A stretch of DNA of 64,000 nt from Megaleporinus macrocephalus (Eukaryota > Chordata > Actinopteri > Characiformes > Anostomidae): NCBI GenBank assembly GCA_021613375.1, contig CM038719.1:5379390-5443389 (forward strand), in the 5' to 3' direction. Positions 44,301-55,420 of this stretch are shown one piece after another (position 1 is the first letter of the stretch; each line of letters begins with the position of its first letter). The position numbers and the translations under genes were made by a program. Below the pieces are notes generated by a model. It did no database searches, had not been told where the DNA came from, and saw only the letters and a list, made by a program, of their open reading frames with translations.

Positions 44301-47300
44301 GTTTTTAAGTTATGCTTCGTTTTTCTGGGCAGTGTTCCTTTACAGTTTTATGGAACACTGCTTACATGTGCTTCTTGCAGCTTCTGAACATTTTTACAGT
44401 CATTTTTATTCCTTATCCATCTACTTCAGGATGTACAGGATCTGAAGAGTCTGTAGAGCCTCGTCTGTAGACAATTTTCTCTCCCATATTTGTGTTTTGA
44501 GTTGCTTTTCCTTTCCTCTTCCTTAAAGTTGACCAAAGACACTCCCACCACAACTTTCTGGCTCAAGCTAACCAAGTCAATCTGCACACTTTCTGGTCAT
44601 ACACATTGGCTGCATACAACACAATACACTGTGAAACAGGGACGTTTAAATGATAGCGTGATATTTCGTCTAGTAAGAGGAAACAAATTAACAACTATCA
44701 GCTCAAATGGGTAAAAGAGTAGATCAGCAAAAAAATCTAAGAAACATGATTTAGCACTTACTCCAGATTTAGAGGATCAGCTTTAGGAGATGCTAGGCTA
44801 AAGCTGCTACACCGGATGTTAATCCATTCACTACTGTCATATTAGTTTTCTGCACTTAGCCTTCATATTATAAACAAAGGTTAAAAACAGTGACATAACT
44901 CACATCAGAACACTCAGCAGACCCTCAACTCAATAACCAGAATAAGAAAATCCAGCTAAAATCAACCATCAGCCACTAATCCAGATCCACATCCAACCAA
45001 AAACCTGCTATTAACTCTCTGCTTTAGCCTTCTTCTGGCAACAAAAGGATTAAAAATTGTGACATCCCCACATTTTACTTAGTAAGTTGCTAGAAATCTT
45101 ACTTCATTTGACCAAATCAGGTAATGCCTATAATAAAGCATGTAAAATAAATGTGCTTTACTGATGAGGTTTTATTATCTATTTATTATATATGTACATT
45201 ATTTACTATAAACTTCTTATTGCTGTTTTTACTCTGAACTTACAGATCTCACTATGCATGTCAGCAATAACTAACACAGTACAACATTTAGTACAACAGT
45301 AACATTATACTACAGCGAATTTCACTGTAATCATCGAGTGAAACATAATCACCGCATAAATGGAGATTTTTCAAAATCCCTTTCCATCAATCCAATTTCA
45401 CTAAACTGTGTTTTTTATTTTTTGCACAGATTTTCAATTATTTTTTTTGGTATGTATTGAGATTGGTGACCATCTAGATCTGGTGCTTGTTAAACATAGA
45501 TGGTAGATTGAAACTGTAATACAAAACAATTTAAAAAAGTATCATGCCAAGTTAACCTAAAATCTCCCACTGTAAACCAAAGAACCATATGTCAGATATC
45601 AACCGTGCCTTGGCTGATAATCTGTATCTGGAATAAGTGGTAAATCATGCATTGATGCATTAATCTACAGTTCATGAAGATTTTTGCCTGCTTATTTTGT
45701 GTTAAGTAAGTACTAGGTTGGGCATAGGTAAATAAATTGGATTAAGTGATCAACTTTCCAATGGTGAATAATGTCTTTTCCAGTAACTCTATCTGCTCCA
45801 CGTATCACTCTCAGTACCACCGAAGATGTCCAGTGGGGGGAGAAGGTTTACATCACCTGTTCTGTAGAAACCCAGTTCACAGGTGGATCCTTCACTCTGA
45901 TACAGAGTTCTGGGTCATTTAGAGAGTCAAAAAGTGGAACCTCCGTCACCTTCAGTTTACCAAAATTGGACTTTGTTCATGAGGGATCTTATTACTGCCA
46001 GTACCAGACCAGAGTCTCCAGTCGTGATTTCAGTTCTCCACAGAGCAGTTCTGTTCAGCTCTCTGTTGTGGGTAAGACAATTTTTTTTCTAGATTTATCA
46101 TCAATTCTTGGTTAATATTTTGCAGATATTTTATGTTCCTCTTGTACCTCATCAATCGCTGCTGAAAATATATTACTTGTGCCCACTAACGCAGAGGTAT
46201 TAAACTAAAACTTACAAAGTAGCTTCAAATCTTTTGCCTACAAAGGTCTGGATAAACACATTAATATGCAAAAACCTCAAGGAGCTGATAGTGGACTTCA
46301 GGAAGCTGGAGAAAGTGCACCCCCATCACCATCAACAGGGTCATTGTAGAAAGGGTCAGCAGCTTATTGTTCCTTAGTTTTTTACATCACAGGAAATCTC
46401 ACATGGACTGAACACACCATACGAGTGGTGAAGAAGACCACAAAAGCATCTCTTCTACCTCTGAGGAGGTTTAGTATGAAACCCTGCATCCTCAGAATGT
46501 TGTAAACATGTACTGTAGAAAGTATTTTAACAAGATCCATCACTACCTAGTATGGAAACTGCATTGCTGCCAAGCTGAAAGCTCTGCTGAGGGTGGTGGA
46601 GACAGCCCAGTACATAACCAGGGTTGAGCTCCCAAGCCTCTGTTGCCTGAGGAAGTCCAGAAGGACGCTATAGGGCTTCACCCACCGAAGCCACTGTCTT
46701 TTCTTACAGCTGCCGAGCAGCAAGATGTACAGAAGCATACAGTCCAGAACCAGTCAGTTCTGAGACAGCTTCATCCCCTAAGCCATCAGGCTGCTGAACA
46801 GCCAATAGTATTGTAGTACCGGTCAAAAAGCCAGTCACCACACCTCCAACCTGAATGATCATCACAATCATGTCCATAGACAATTGGCTTGCTTAGAGTA
46901 CAGCAATACATTGAATTTAAACCCCTATATCATGATATTTATCGTATCAGCAGGTTCTGTCCAATACACAGCTCTACCTATAGGGTTTTCAATGCTAAGA
47001 TTCCTTTCCAATGTTACCATACTGAACAAACAAGTTAACAGTTGTGGGATGTGTATCAGACTTTACTATTTAGTTTGCAGTTTTTGTTTCTAATATTTTT
47101 AATGATTTATTAAATTTTGTATTTTTATTTCTACTAAAATCAGTGTCACATACACATTTTAGAGAAAAATAAATTTTAGAAAAAAAACTGACACCAAAAA
47201 ATATCACTTTGCAGTAACTCTACCTGCTCCACGCATCACTCTCAGTCCCACCAATGAGGTCACATGGGGAGAGGAGGTTGACATCACCTGCTCTGTAGAA

Positions 47301-48708
47301 ACCCAGTTCACAGGTGGATACTTCAATCTGATAGAGGTCTGGCTCATTTAGAGAGACCAAGAGTGGAACCTCCGTCACCTTCAGTTTACCAACAGTGGAC
47401 TTTGTTCATGAGGGATCTTATTACTGCCAGTACCAGACCAGAGTCTCCAGTCGTGATTTCAGTTCTCCACAGAGCAGTTCTGTTCAGTTCTCTGTTGTAG
47501 GCAAGACAAACCATATTTGAAGCTTCTGTAGAGAAAATCTTAGCTATCAGTTTAAAACTCTCTACACAAGTTCTTTTTATTTTCCAGTGAACTTGCTGCA
47601 GCCCAGAATCTCCTTCAGTGCTCCAGATGGACCCTCCCACGGGTGGCCTCAAAAGCCAGAGGTGACCAGAGGCTACAGCTTCTCCATCATCTGCTCCACT
47701 CAACCACAGTTTTCAGGAGGCTTCTTCCACTTAGAGTCCAGTGGATCCAGAACCAGAACTCAGTCAGCTGTTAACCACTTAGCCACCTTCTTCTTTACTG
47801 AGGCAGATCTGGTCCACCAGGGAAACTACAGCTGTGTTTATGAAGTAGTTGTGTCTTCACGCACTTTCAACTCTCCTACTTCTAAACTCCTGGCTGTGAC
47901 TGTGAAAGGTACAGTAAGATATACTGATGTTTGTTTGCTCATTTATTCTATGATTAAAGAAGGAAAGTCTTGATGGTGATTTCTCTCACAGCATCTATGA
48001 TTCCCAACATCGGTTTTGGAGTTGGAGCAGGACTGTTACTCCTCATATTAGTGCCGATCATCATTTTCTTCATAATGAGACGTAAAAAACAAAAAGATCA
48101 GTTGGCTATAAAGATGGATCAAAGACATCGTGAGTACTCTGTTTTTTTTAACTGAGTTTATAACTAATATTCACATAACATCTAGTGTGTCATGTAGAGA
48201 AATTTGCGGCCACAATACGTTTTTTCACCAACATAATCCTTCTGTAGGTGTCAAAAACACATATGGATCAGCCGGAGGGAAAAATGAGATGGAAGATGAA
48301 GATTATGAAAATGCAGAAACTACTTTTCAACACAGAGAAGATTCAGATGATTCTGGTGAAGACTATATTAATGTAAATGCTGATGTGGAAAAATCAGGTG
48401 TGCAAATTTACATAAATTGTGCAGGACAGAATAAAGAACTTGGATTGCTTACAACCCTTATTAACGATAAAAATAGGTTAACAAAATGCTGGAACATGTT
48501 TTTAACAGCACCTTTTTTATTAAGTGTATTTTCACATTTTCATTTTGTAGGTGCCAAAACGACATGTACGAGTACCAATACAGGAAACAGTGATGATGAC
48601 GACGTTTATGAAGATGTCCACCAGAGAGAGGATTCAGATTACCTAGACGAAGAGAAAACGTCAGTGGACAATGACTATGAGGAGGAACAAGTTTATGAGA
48701 CCGTGTAG
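33747..48708 (+). CDS. Gene 2: SRCR-Ig type I membrane receptor
   Basis: Spliced paralogue of gene 1. Exons: 33747-33777 (candidate signal peptide), Ser/Thr microexons 37830-37862, 38587-38619, 39852-39881 and 41473-41505, SRCR 42958-43272, Ig 43423-43707, Ig 45784-46071, Ig 47588-47908, TM 47992-48129 and tail 48248-48397 and 48551-48708. All junctions are phase 1 with consensus sites. Two truncated SRCR exons (38760, 42091) and one frameshifted Ig exon (47215) must be skipped for an intact product. Predicted protein: signal peptide, mucin-like linker, one SRCR, three Ig domains, TM and tail with YINV, YEDV and YETV. Alternating Ser/Thr microexons and SRCR exons recall DMBT1-type SRCR proteins (SRCR-interspersed domains). 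A role as an immune surface receptor is inferred. Which microexons are used is unknown. Confidence 0.7.
33885..35100 (+). mobile_element. Degenerate Tc1/mariner-like element
   Basis: Ends form an imperfect inverted repeat (left 'acagtttaaaagtttgaaat'; right 'tgatcccaaacttttgagca'). Near the right end, 34978 starts [18 protein letters not shown], similar to the first helix of Tc1-type transposases, followed at once by the 3' terminus, so nearly the whole transposase is deleted. Confidence 0.4.
35115..35270. repeat. Interspersed repeat, third copy of the 22870/56450 block
   Basis: 'gtggaccaatagaagtgctc' and 'caattttggagatccttg' match the blocks at 22890-23030 and 56480-56580. Confidence 0.5.
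35278..35354. repeat. (TA)n microsatellite
   Basis: About 38 uninterrupted TA repeats. Confidence 0.95.
35355..36120. other. Noncoding intron sequence
   Basis: Contains a fragment of the fish interspersed repeat (about 35430-35550, 'cagcagtgacactgacatgg'). Nothing coding seen. Confidence 0.4.
36285..36560. repeat. Fish interspersed repeat, 3rd copy
   Basis: Same conserved blocks as at 20285 ('ccaccttgtagatgtaaagt', 'tgacacttaggtgtttaaac'). Confidence 0.6.
36561..37829. other. Gene 2 intron, left part of a duplicated cassette
   Basis: From about 36930 the sequence is repeated around 38960-39850 and in part at 41270-41900 ('agctcccccttatggatgtt', 'tcacaggaaaagaagatt'). Nothing coding seen apart from the microexon that follows. 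Confidence 0.5.
37830..37862 (+). CDS. Gene 2 Ser/Thr-type microexon a
   Basis: 33 bp between tttcag and gtaagt, phase 1-1, encoding [10 protein letters not shown]. Its splice sites are copied in three more places. Confidence 0.5.
38041..38500. repeat. Interspersed repeat with purine-rich core, copy 1
   Basis: Begins 'ggcagccaggcgtggaagtc' and includes a 210-bp stretch (38263-38475) that is almost all A/G on +. It recurs, longer, at 40060-41210. Apparent ORFs on both strands come from its composition. Confidence 0.6.
38587..38619 (+). CDS. Gene 2 Ser/Thr-rich microexon b
   Basis: 33 bp between tttcag and gtaagt, phase 1-1, encoding [10 protein letters not shown]: a mucin-like linker. It lies 140 bp before a broken SRCR exon. 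Confidence 0.55.
38760..38868 (+). pseudogene. Truncated SRCR exon 1
   Basis: After a catgtcag acceptor the phase-1 frame reads [20 protein letters not shown], then [10 protein letters not shown], and stops (TAG at 38866). This is the first third of an SRCR domain; normal [10 protein letters not shown] is replaced and the rest is missing, with no donor in place. Confidence 0.7.
39852..39881 (+). CDS. Gene 2 microexon c
   Basis: 30 bp (one codon shorter than its sisters) between ttttag and gtaagt, phase 1-1, encoding TNIFGDTTT. Duplicate of microexon a. Confidence 0.5.
40060..41215. repeat. Interspersed repeat with purine-rich core, copy 2 (long)
   Basis: Starts like 38041 and has an A/G-rich stretch at about 40316-40600. 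It then continues with 'gacaggaac'-type repeats and a tail of 'gggacag'/'acaggg' motifs typical of a fish repeat I cannot classify. Overlapping long ORFs on both strands (to 242 codons) are low-complexity and not credible genes. Confidence 0.55.
41473..41505 (+). CDS. Gene 2 Ser/Thr-rich microexon d
   Basis: 33 bp between tttcag and gtaagt, phase 1-1, encoding [10 protein letters not shown]. Duplicate of microexon b. Confidence 0.55.
42091..42200 (+). pseudogene. Truncated SRCR exon 2
   Basis: After 'cttatttgtgaaag' the frame reads [36 protein letters not shown], stop (TAG at 42198). Same truncation point and same replacement sequence as the exon at 38760, so the two derive from one broken ancestor. 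Confidence 0.7.
42201..42957. other. Intron before SRCR exon
   Basis: Contains a 98-codon open frame at 42528-42824 of low-complexity Lys/Glu/Thr composition with no recognisable domain, resembling the tail of the repeat at 40060. Regarded as noncoding. Confidence 0.5.
42958..43272 (+). CDS. Gene 2 SRCR exon
   Basis: 315-bp phase 1-1 exon (aaacag acceptor, gtaagt donor) with a full-length SRCR domain: [74 protein letters not shown]. All eight cysteines of a group B domain are present, plus one extra Cys beside the first. SRCR domains are extracellular binding modules for protein or polyanionic ligands. Confidence 0.92.
43423..43707 (+). CDS. Gene 2 N-terminal Ig exon
   Basis: 285-bp phase 1-1 exon (taacag acceptor, gtgagt donor). 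The 95-residue Ig domain has [16 protein letters not shown] (the F-x-L-Y-K motif of LRC/Fc-receptor-type Ig domains) and [11 protein letters not shown]. It is different in sequence from the repeated A-type domain. Gene 1 shows no counterpart in the window. Confidence 0.9.
43708..45783. other. Long gene 2 intron
   Basis: About 2 kb of largely unique AT-rich sequence. I see no gene, element boundary or conserved block. Confidence 0.5.
45784..46071 (+). CDS. Gene 2 A-type Ig exon
   Basis: 288-bp phase 1-1 exon (ttccag acceptor, gtaaga donor), open, same domain as the seven in gene 1. It reads [20 protein letters not shown] and [10 protein letters not shown]. Its upstream intron is unlike those of gene 1, so it probably occupies the ancestral first position. 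Confidence 0.9.
46268..46900 (+). mobile_element. LINE RT 3'-end fragment
   Basis: Paralogue of the LINE at 7410-8225: '[17 protein letters not shown]' at its start, '[16 protein letters not shown]', '[16 protein letters not shown]' and the 3' UTR. It precedes the pseudo-exon at 47215 as its counterparts precede exons A4, A6 and A7. Confidence 0.65.
47215..47500 (+). pseudogene. Frameshifted A-type Ig exon in gene 2
   Basis: 286 bp instead of 288: two bases are missing in the 'ctgata(aa)gaggtctgg' region near 47333, giving a TAG stop at 47348. The donor is GC (gtag|gcaaga) instead of GT. Skipping it leaves the frame intact because flanking exons are phase 1. Confidence 0.85.
47588..47908 (+). 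CDS. Gene 2 membrane-proximal Ig exon
   Basis: 321-bp phase 1-1 exon, 107-residue Ig domain orthologous to 14620-14940 ([41 protein letters not shown]). Confidence 0.9.
47992..48129 (+). CDS. Gene 2 transmembrane exon
   Basis: 138-bp phase 1-1 exon. Hydrophobic helix [18 protein letters not shown] followed by RRKKQKDQ. Donor gtgagt. Confidence 0.9.
48248..48397 (+). CDS. Gene 2 cytoplasmic exon 1
   Basis: 150-bp phase 1-1 exon with [18 protein letters not shown] and [10 protein letters not shown]. It gains a YENA site (gene 1 has HESA there) and keeps YINV. Confidence 0.88.
48551..48708 (+). CDS. Gene 2 cytoplasmic exon 2 and stop
   Basis: Terminal exon with [17 protein letters not shown] and the end EEQVYETV, then TAG at 48706. 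Shorter than in gene 1 and without the C-terminal YxxM. Confidence 0.88.
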
Positions 48709-50515
48709 TACGTGTAGTACAAAAAACTACCCAAATTCACTTAAGCTTATAAAACCGTACATAACCATAACTAACGTACATGCTTTACTAGCCTTCACCT
48801 CAACTCACCATCACACTGATACATTTTTTACTGTGCAAGTATAATGACTATTAAAGTACCTGTTCTATATGTTATTAGGGTTAAATGGTGAAACCAGGAA
48901 TGAAGTTGAATAAAGTTGAAGGCAGCTGAACTTGAATGTAAAATATAAATCCTTCTGGTCATCTTGACAGTTAAGGTCTCTTTGTTCCAATGATAACTTT
49001 CAAATCTACAAAGTAATCTGGCCAGCTGTCTAACCGTGCTGTGTGGAGTTAACCCTTATTACAACAACTCAGCATGGATATTTTAATACACTGTTGATCA
49101 TGCAGATTTCAAACCAATTCAAACTATGAAAGTTAAAAAATGTCCATTAAAAGGTTCAAACATCAACATTCAAGCCAAAGTTTATATGCTATTGCTTGGT
49201 GCTAACATTTGAAGACAATCAGATGGACAAAGGCTACTCATATTCTTAACTTTGTTAAACAGTGCAATGTAGTGACATGCTTAGCTAGCACATACTTAAA
49301 TTTTGCATACCTTTAACTGTACATCATATTGTATTTCAGGTCAGTATGTTTTTGTTATCAGTGCCTTCACAAAATCAAATAAAGTGTTAGTACACGTACC
49401 TCACACTATTTACAAACCTGCCAACCTTTACGCATTTTGCGTAGCAGATAAGCATTTAGACATCAAACTATGCTGCTACGATTTATCACTTCAAAACACA
49501 AGAAAAGTGGCTCTGAGTTCAACTGTCCCTGAATTTGCACAGTAGGCAACTTGACTATGGGTGTAACAGCATTGGGCAGCAACCTGTTGAGAAAAGAAGA
49601 CTTCGGCCAGCCATAGCGCTAATTTTAAACTCTTTCAAAAAATTCTCGATTCGATAGCTGTCCTCACGCGCCATGTGAATGGCCTGTATTTAACTCATAA
49701 CATTTGCCCCACTGTTTTTCTTTTAGCAGACTGGAGAGTTTTACAGTCCACAAAAAGGCACTGTAAGTTGTAATGTATGCTCTAAGAGGCTATCGCTTAA
49801 TTTTTAGTGATTCACTGAAAAAAAAGGCAAAGTAAAACGTCATTTGAATGTTTTTTACAATATTCTAATTTTATGTTTACGCTAGAGCTAACAGCAATAT
49901 TAAACAATGCATTAAACAATGTTACAGATAACACGTGGCTGCCTCTTTTCATGATTATATGCTTTTATTATGAAGCTTTGTAATTGATTTATTACTCAAA
50001 ATAAACTATTTTGAAAGGTAATGCGTGTTGCTGGTCAGTTATGTCTATCTTTATTGTTTTTGGGGAAAAAAAGTGTTGTAGGTTAAGGATTTGGGGGAAG
50101 CTACAACATTTTTTGTTGTGGGTTAGTGTATTGGCTGCCACTCTGTATTAAACTTAAAACTAGAACTGGGTGATATCTGAAAGTAATTGTAATTATTTAA
50201 TTACAATTAATTGTAAAGTTCCAGGTTTGACCTAGCTCCTGCTGTAAACCCAGTTACTTTAACTTAAAGTCAAATAATAAGAAGGTGAATTGCTGTGAAG
50301 TAGGTAACGCTATCCTTACTATGTATAGCAGATAGATCTACTACACTTCCTACAAGAATGTCAACCCCAATTTCCCAACACATTTAGTTGGTCTACTGTA
50401 CATTTATCCACTGTTTTCTAGGTGTTTTCCCAACATCATCAAGGTGATTTTATGAAACACCCCAAAGTGAGGTGAAGATATGTTACTATAAAATCATAAA
50501 CACACCTTTTTAGAA
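48709..50515 (+). other. Gene 2 3' UTR/downstream, duplicate of 15714-17520
   Basis: Co-linear with gene 1's downstream region, including the AATAAA near 50000. About 550 bp around 49090-49730 are not shared and include an 80-codon open frame at 49303 without recognisable features. Confidence 0.5.
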
Positions 50516-50689
50516 ACAGCTGAGGAAACACTCACCCGTCACTGTCCCAAACACTGTCTGTTGGCGAGCGTGTTGCTCTGAGTCTGTGGGATACACTTTA
50601 TTTACAAATCAGAGTTAAACACTTTAAAACCGAATATAGTGTAAAATCAGAGTGTATTCTAGTAAAACTGACCTCTTTCTTCTGAAAGT

Positions 50690-51020
50690 TACTCACTTTA
50701 TCACACTTCTCCTCAGAATTCGCGCCACTTTTCCTCAGTTCGCGTTAGCCAGCTAGCTAACTGACTCGGTAACGTTACTGCAAAAATGGGGGTTTATTTG
50801 TGCTTTATTTTTACCTCAGGAGATTTTTAATAACCACACACAAACAACACACACATCTCACTCTTGGTTGTGCAGCACTAACCGAACTTTACCGGCTCCA
50901 AATCTCCCGTTTCTCTCTTCCACAAAACCTCTGCAGTTCAGATTCACTTCAGAGGTAAAATCACTAAGGGACGTGTGGGCGGGGCCTCGTGACGAGCGCT
51001 GATGACGTCATCGCCCGCGG
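50690..51020 (-). promoter_or_regulatory. CpG-rich promoter-like region, second copy
   Basis: Counterpart of 17691-18010 with GGGCGGGGCC at 50977-50986 and a perfect palindromic CRE, TGACGTCA, at 51003-51010. The adjoining minus-strand exon near 50535-50595 has lost its acceptor and ATG. Confidence 0.5.
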
Positions 51021-51034
51021 AAAAGAAAAAAATA

Positions 51035-51037
<3 letters not shown>

Positions 51038-51092
<55 letters not shown>
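51038..51092. repeat. (TA)n microsatellite
   Basis: About 27 TA repeats next to the promoter-like region. The first copy at 18025-18065 has only a short, broken version. Confidence 0.9.
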
Positions 51093-51095
<3 letters not shown>

Positions 51096-51779
51096 CGTCA
51101 TACGTATATTATAACTTGCAAAATTACACACTTGATTAAAAAAATAAATAAACTAAAGGACAAAAGAATAATAAAAACACACAAAAATGAGATCTCAATA
51201 AAAACAATAACTACATTATTTCTGTACTATCTCTGTCCCTGATCCTAGAGGTGAAGAGGTATCAAATAGCTGAGATGGATCTGTTGCGATGAACCGACCA
51301 TGCTGAGACAATGACGCAGCTCGGTGATGGTAGTAGGGCAGTCCAGTCCAAATGTAGCTCAGCAATATATATATATATATATATGAAAAAACACAGCATA
51401 CACACAAATGTACAAACACCTAAATGTTCAGTTTGCTAGTTAAGCACTTTTATAAAACTGCTATATTTATATACATAAGGGAAAAAATAAAAATTTTAAG
51501 GAGGAAATCTGTTTTTATTTTCTATTGTTTATTATAGGTGTGTAGCACTTGGCAATATAACAAACATGTAAAACACATAACATACATTCAAAATTAATCA
51601 TGTAGAGTTAATCAAAAGAATAATCCTGACTGTTTGTTTCCGTTAAAGAGATTATTGCAATATAATGTCTGTGTATCAAAATCGGACTGCTCCTACTGTC
51701 AGTACTCTGACCAACAGTCTAAGTTATTATTTAAAGGGACAGTACATGTTCATACCACCAGACCAACATTCCATCATTG

Positions 51780-52425
51780 CAGCTCACTGTGACACAGGTA
51801 ACACTCACAGTTCACAGTGACACAGGTTACACTCACAGCTCACAGTGACACAGGTTATACTCGCAGCTCACAGTGACACAGGTTACACTCACAGCTCACA
51901 GTGACACAGGTTATACTCGCAGCTAACAGTGACACAGGTTACACTCACAGCTCACAGTGACACAGGTTATACTCGCGGCTCACAGTGACACAGGTTACAC
52001 TCACAGCTCACAGTGACACAGGTTATACTCGCAGCTCACAGGGACACAGGTTACACTCACAGTGACACAGGTTACACTCACAGTTCACAGTTACACAGGT
52101 TACACTCACAGCTCACAGTGACACAGGTTACACTCACAGCTCACAGTGACACAGGTTACACTCACAGCTCACAGTGACACAGGTTACACTCACAGTAACA
52201 CAGGTTACACTCACAGCTCACAGTAACACAGGTTACACTCACAGCTCACAGTGGCACATGTTACACTCACAGTGACACAGGTTACACTCACAGTAACACA
52301 GGTTACACTCACAGCTCACAGTAACACAGGTTACACTCACAGCTCACAGTGACACAGGTTACACTCACAGCTCACAGTGACACAGGTTACACTCACAGCT
52401 CACAGTGACACAGGTTACATACACT
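51780..52425. repeat. Minisatellite of 20/29-bp units, second copy
   Basis: Same unit as at 18640-19095, about 190 bp longer, with a regular alternation of 'tacactcacagctcacagtg' and 'tatactcgcagctcacagtg' in the first half. Confidence 0.9.
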
Positions 52426-52429
52426 TACT

Positions 52430-53254
52430 TTCTCTCTCTCTGATTAAAAGGGAACTGTATTGTTTTGCATGTAGTCAGTCATTCTTATTGGGGGAAAAGT
52501 GGCAGGTATTAAACAGCAGGATTTAGCCAGTCCAAGAACAATGTTTCTCAGCGTTTTTTCTTGTTTTTCTTATTTCTCAGCGTTTTTCTGACTTGGGGCC
52601 TACATTATCTGTGTAAACTGAGAAAACCTGTGAAATACCCCCAGCACCTGACCACCTTAGACCAGTATGAAATGCATACAGCTATGTGCTGTTTTTTGTT
52701 TTGTTTTCGCCAGCAGGGCAATACACTGCATGATGTCTAAGAATTTTTTTTGTTTCCTAACAACTTTGTCCAAATACTTTTTGGGGTCACTGTATATACA
52801 TAATGTTTACAATCAGTGTCCCTGTCAGTAAGCTTTATGGCTTATGTGTTTTTCCTAGTTGTGCACGGATGAGGAGTTTTGTTTCCTACTTGCAGTACTT
52901 ACTTTTTTTTAACTTACTTACTTGCAGTACCTACTTGCAAACACCAGGGGGCAGACTCTGATTTGTCTGTCCTTAATATTCTGTTTCACTGAAACAGAAG
53001 TGCTGCAGTAGTGCTGCTTTTAATATTAATACTGTTGAGCTGTTTCATTTGTAGCTTAAAAACACTTTAGTTTGAGTTTCTAACTGAAACGTTTCCATCA
53101 AATTAACAGAAAATGGCAGATGATTAATTAATAGATAGATATTTATTTTATTTCCACTAGTTTTCAACATTTCTGCACATTTAAATAGTTGTGATGCAAA
53201 CAAAGTTATTCAGAGTGGTTTGGTTCTTTTCTAGAGAAACCTACTGTTCACAGT
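52430..53254. other. Duplicated noncoding sequence with copy-specific 250 bp
   Basis: Matches 19100-20280 but has about 250 bp (52440-52690) missing in the first copy and lacks the LINE at 19573-20185. Confidence 0.6.
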
Positions 53255-53700
53255 GATGGTGAATGGAACAAATGGAAACACTCACTGTCCACTCTATTAG
53301 ACACTCCTACTACTTGCTGGTCCACCTTGTAGATGTAAAGTCAGAGACAGTAGCTCATCTGTTGCTGCATAGTTTGTGTTAATCTAGTTCTTCATCAGTG
53401 GTCACAGGACGCCGCCCACAGGACACTGCTGTCTGAATAGTTTTGGTTGGTGGATGATTCTCAGTCCAGCAGTGACATTGAGGTGTTTACAAACTGACAC
53501 TGCTGTGTCTGATACACTCACTCCAGCTCAACACACAGTAACTAACACACCACCACCAAGTCAGTGTCACTGCAATGATCCACCACCCAAATAATACCTG
53601 CTCTGTGGTGGTCCTGTGAGGGTCCTGACTATTGAAAAACAGGGTAACAAAGTATACAGAACTACAGTCTGTAAGTGTAGAACTACAACTGATCAGTGCA
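53255..53700. repeat. Fish interspersed repeat, second copy
   Basis: Co-linear duplicate of 20285-20760. Confidence 0.6.
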
Positions 53701-53829
53701 AACAGTGGAACTTTTCAGTGTCACAAAAAGCAGGAAACATATATTTAACAGAAAATAACACTGAAGTCTCAGACATGGATGACATCAAATCTATCAGTAG
53801 TTAATTTGTCTACTCTTAACTTTTTACTT

Positions 53830-54005
53830 TACTTAAGCACCAAGTGGGAGTTCAAAAAAGACCACGGAAGCTCACCTTTCACCCACCATCCTAACCACCT
53901 TCTACAAAGACGAGAGATTGGGCCTTTACAGCCTGACTGGGGCAAGTTTTCTTCCACAAGCCATAAGATTCCTCAACTTCCAGGGACAGACACCTTCAAA
54001 GGGGT
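53830..54005 (+). mobile_element. LINE fragment, internally deleted
   Basis: Duplicate of 20880-21340 lacking about 270 bp in the middle. Confidence 0.55.
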
Positions 54006-55080
54006 GTAATGGATCACAAATCATATGGATCGGCTCGTTTCACGGCTTCTAAGTTATGGATCGGATTGTTTTTGTATCAGCATAAAAAAGAAAGACAAAT
54101 TTAACATTGTTTTTCATTCATTAATATTTAAAGTACATAAAAAAACTAAAAGCATGAAACTCATAAAAGACTTCCCTTTTTTTTACCTGCCACCCCTCCT
54201 CCTCTTCGGAGGACCAATGTTTCTTTATTTCTAAAGTAACAAGCTTTCATTTAATATATGAAGTCATCGTGTAGAGGAAGGACAATAAACATACAAACAA
54301 ACAGGGATTGCAAAGGAGAATAAGGGATATGGGAAAAAGAAGAAAAAATGAGAGAGATGAAAAAACAACAAACAAATAAGCATAAGCATATATACATACA
54401 AATAAACAAACTGACAAAAACAGAAAGTGCATTGAGCTGAAGCCATTTATAATACATACCTTAAATATTTTTTTGTGTTTGTGTGTGTGAGTGTTGGGTA
54501 TATGTACTGTATTTGTGTGTTAATATGTGACCAGGAACATTCGGGTAGGGGCATTAGGTAGGTATAAAAGAAATTGTAACTTAAGGTGTTTCTAGAATAG
54601 AAAAGTCTTCCCTAAAAGCTCCTCCTTGGCTATGTTCTTTGTGGAGAAGATGCCTCAGAGTTTGCTCTTGATGGTGTTAGATCTGTACGTTGACCCTGCT
54701 TTTAAAATGACTTGTCTATTAAACTAATTAATTATTTATTTTCACATTTTACAGACCTACAATTGTGGCAATAACAATCAGTAAGTCATTAAAAAATCAA
54801 TCCAAATAAAGAATGGATGATTCAAATAGCAGTAACCTAGACTAAGGCTGTGTCCGGAATCACATACTTCCATTCTGAACACTACGCAAAAGCACTGCCT
54901 GAAAATGACTATCAACTTAACTTGCAAATTTGTAAAGCTGTTAGAAGTGAAGGCAAGCTAAGTTCGCTAGGTTAGCTAGCTAGTCCTCCCAAACAGAAGG
55001 TGCGTGAAGGTAAATACATCTAATTTGCGCTTATTGCATCTAAATCCTACACTGTGTCATATTAGACACCGGTGCTAACA
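54006..55080. other. Copy-specific noncoding sequence
   Basis: Mostly absent from the first duplication copy. AT-rich, with a purine-rich piece at 54270-54440. No recognisable gene. Confidence 0.45.
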
Positions 55081-55089
55081 TTACCTTTT

Positions 55090-55395
55090 GATATTGATGG
55101 GTCTGATGAAGACACCAGGGAGCTGATTCAGTGGAGAGTGGCCAATGAGGGTCTCCTCACTGGAAGAAGAAATGTGACCGAAAGCAGAAATGTCAATGAG
55201 AATTTTATTGTAATGAAAGTGATTTCCTGTGTATTGTGTTTATGAATTTTGTAGGAACTCAAGAGTCCCCCAACAGGGGTGAGTACAGAGGGTGGTGAAG
55301 CAACAGCAGCAACTGAAAATGGCAACTGGGGGAACTGGAAATGGTTTGCTGCCATGAATGAGGCAATAGGCCTCAATAGGCATCAATTAGCCTGC
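55090..55395 (+). pseudogene. PIF/Harbinger Myb/SANT-like ORF fragment, second copy
   Basis: Same two pieces as at 21610-21885 (DTRELIQWRVANEGLLTGRR; GVSTEGGEATAATENGNWGN, KWFAAMNEAIG), with an extra in-frame segment between ATAAT and WKWF. Confidence 0.55.
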
Positions 55396-55420
55396 CTACC
55401 CTTGATGCCTCATCTAAGAG

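Noticed and set aside
49303..49545. 80-codon frame downstream of gene 2
   Set aside because: No domain, no counterpart downstream of gene 1, no splice or promoter evidence.
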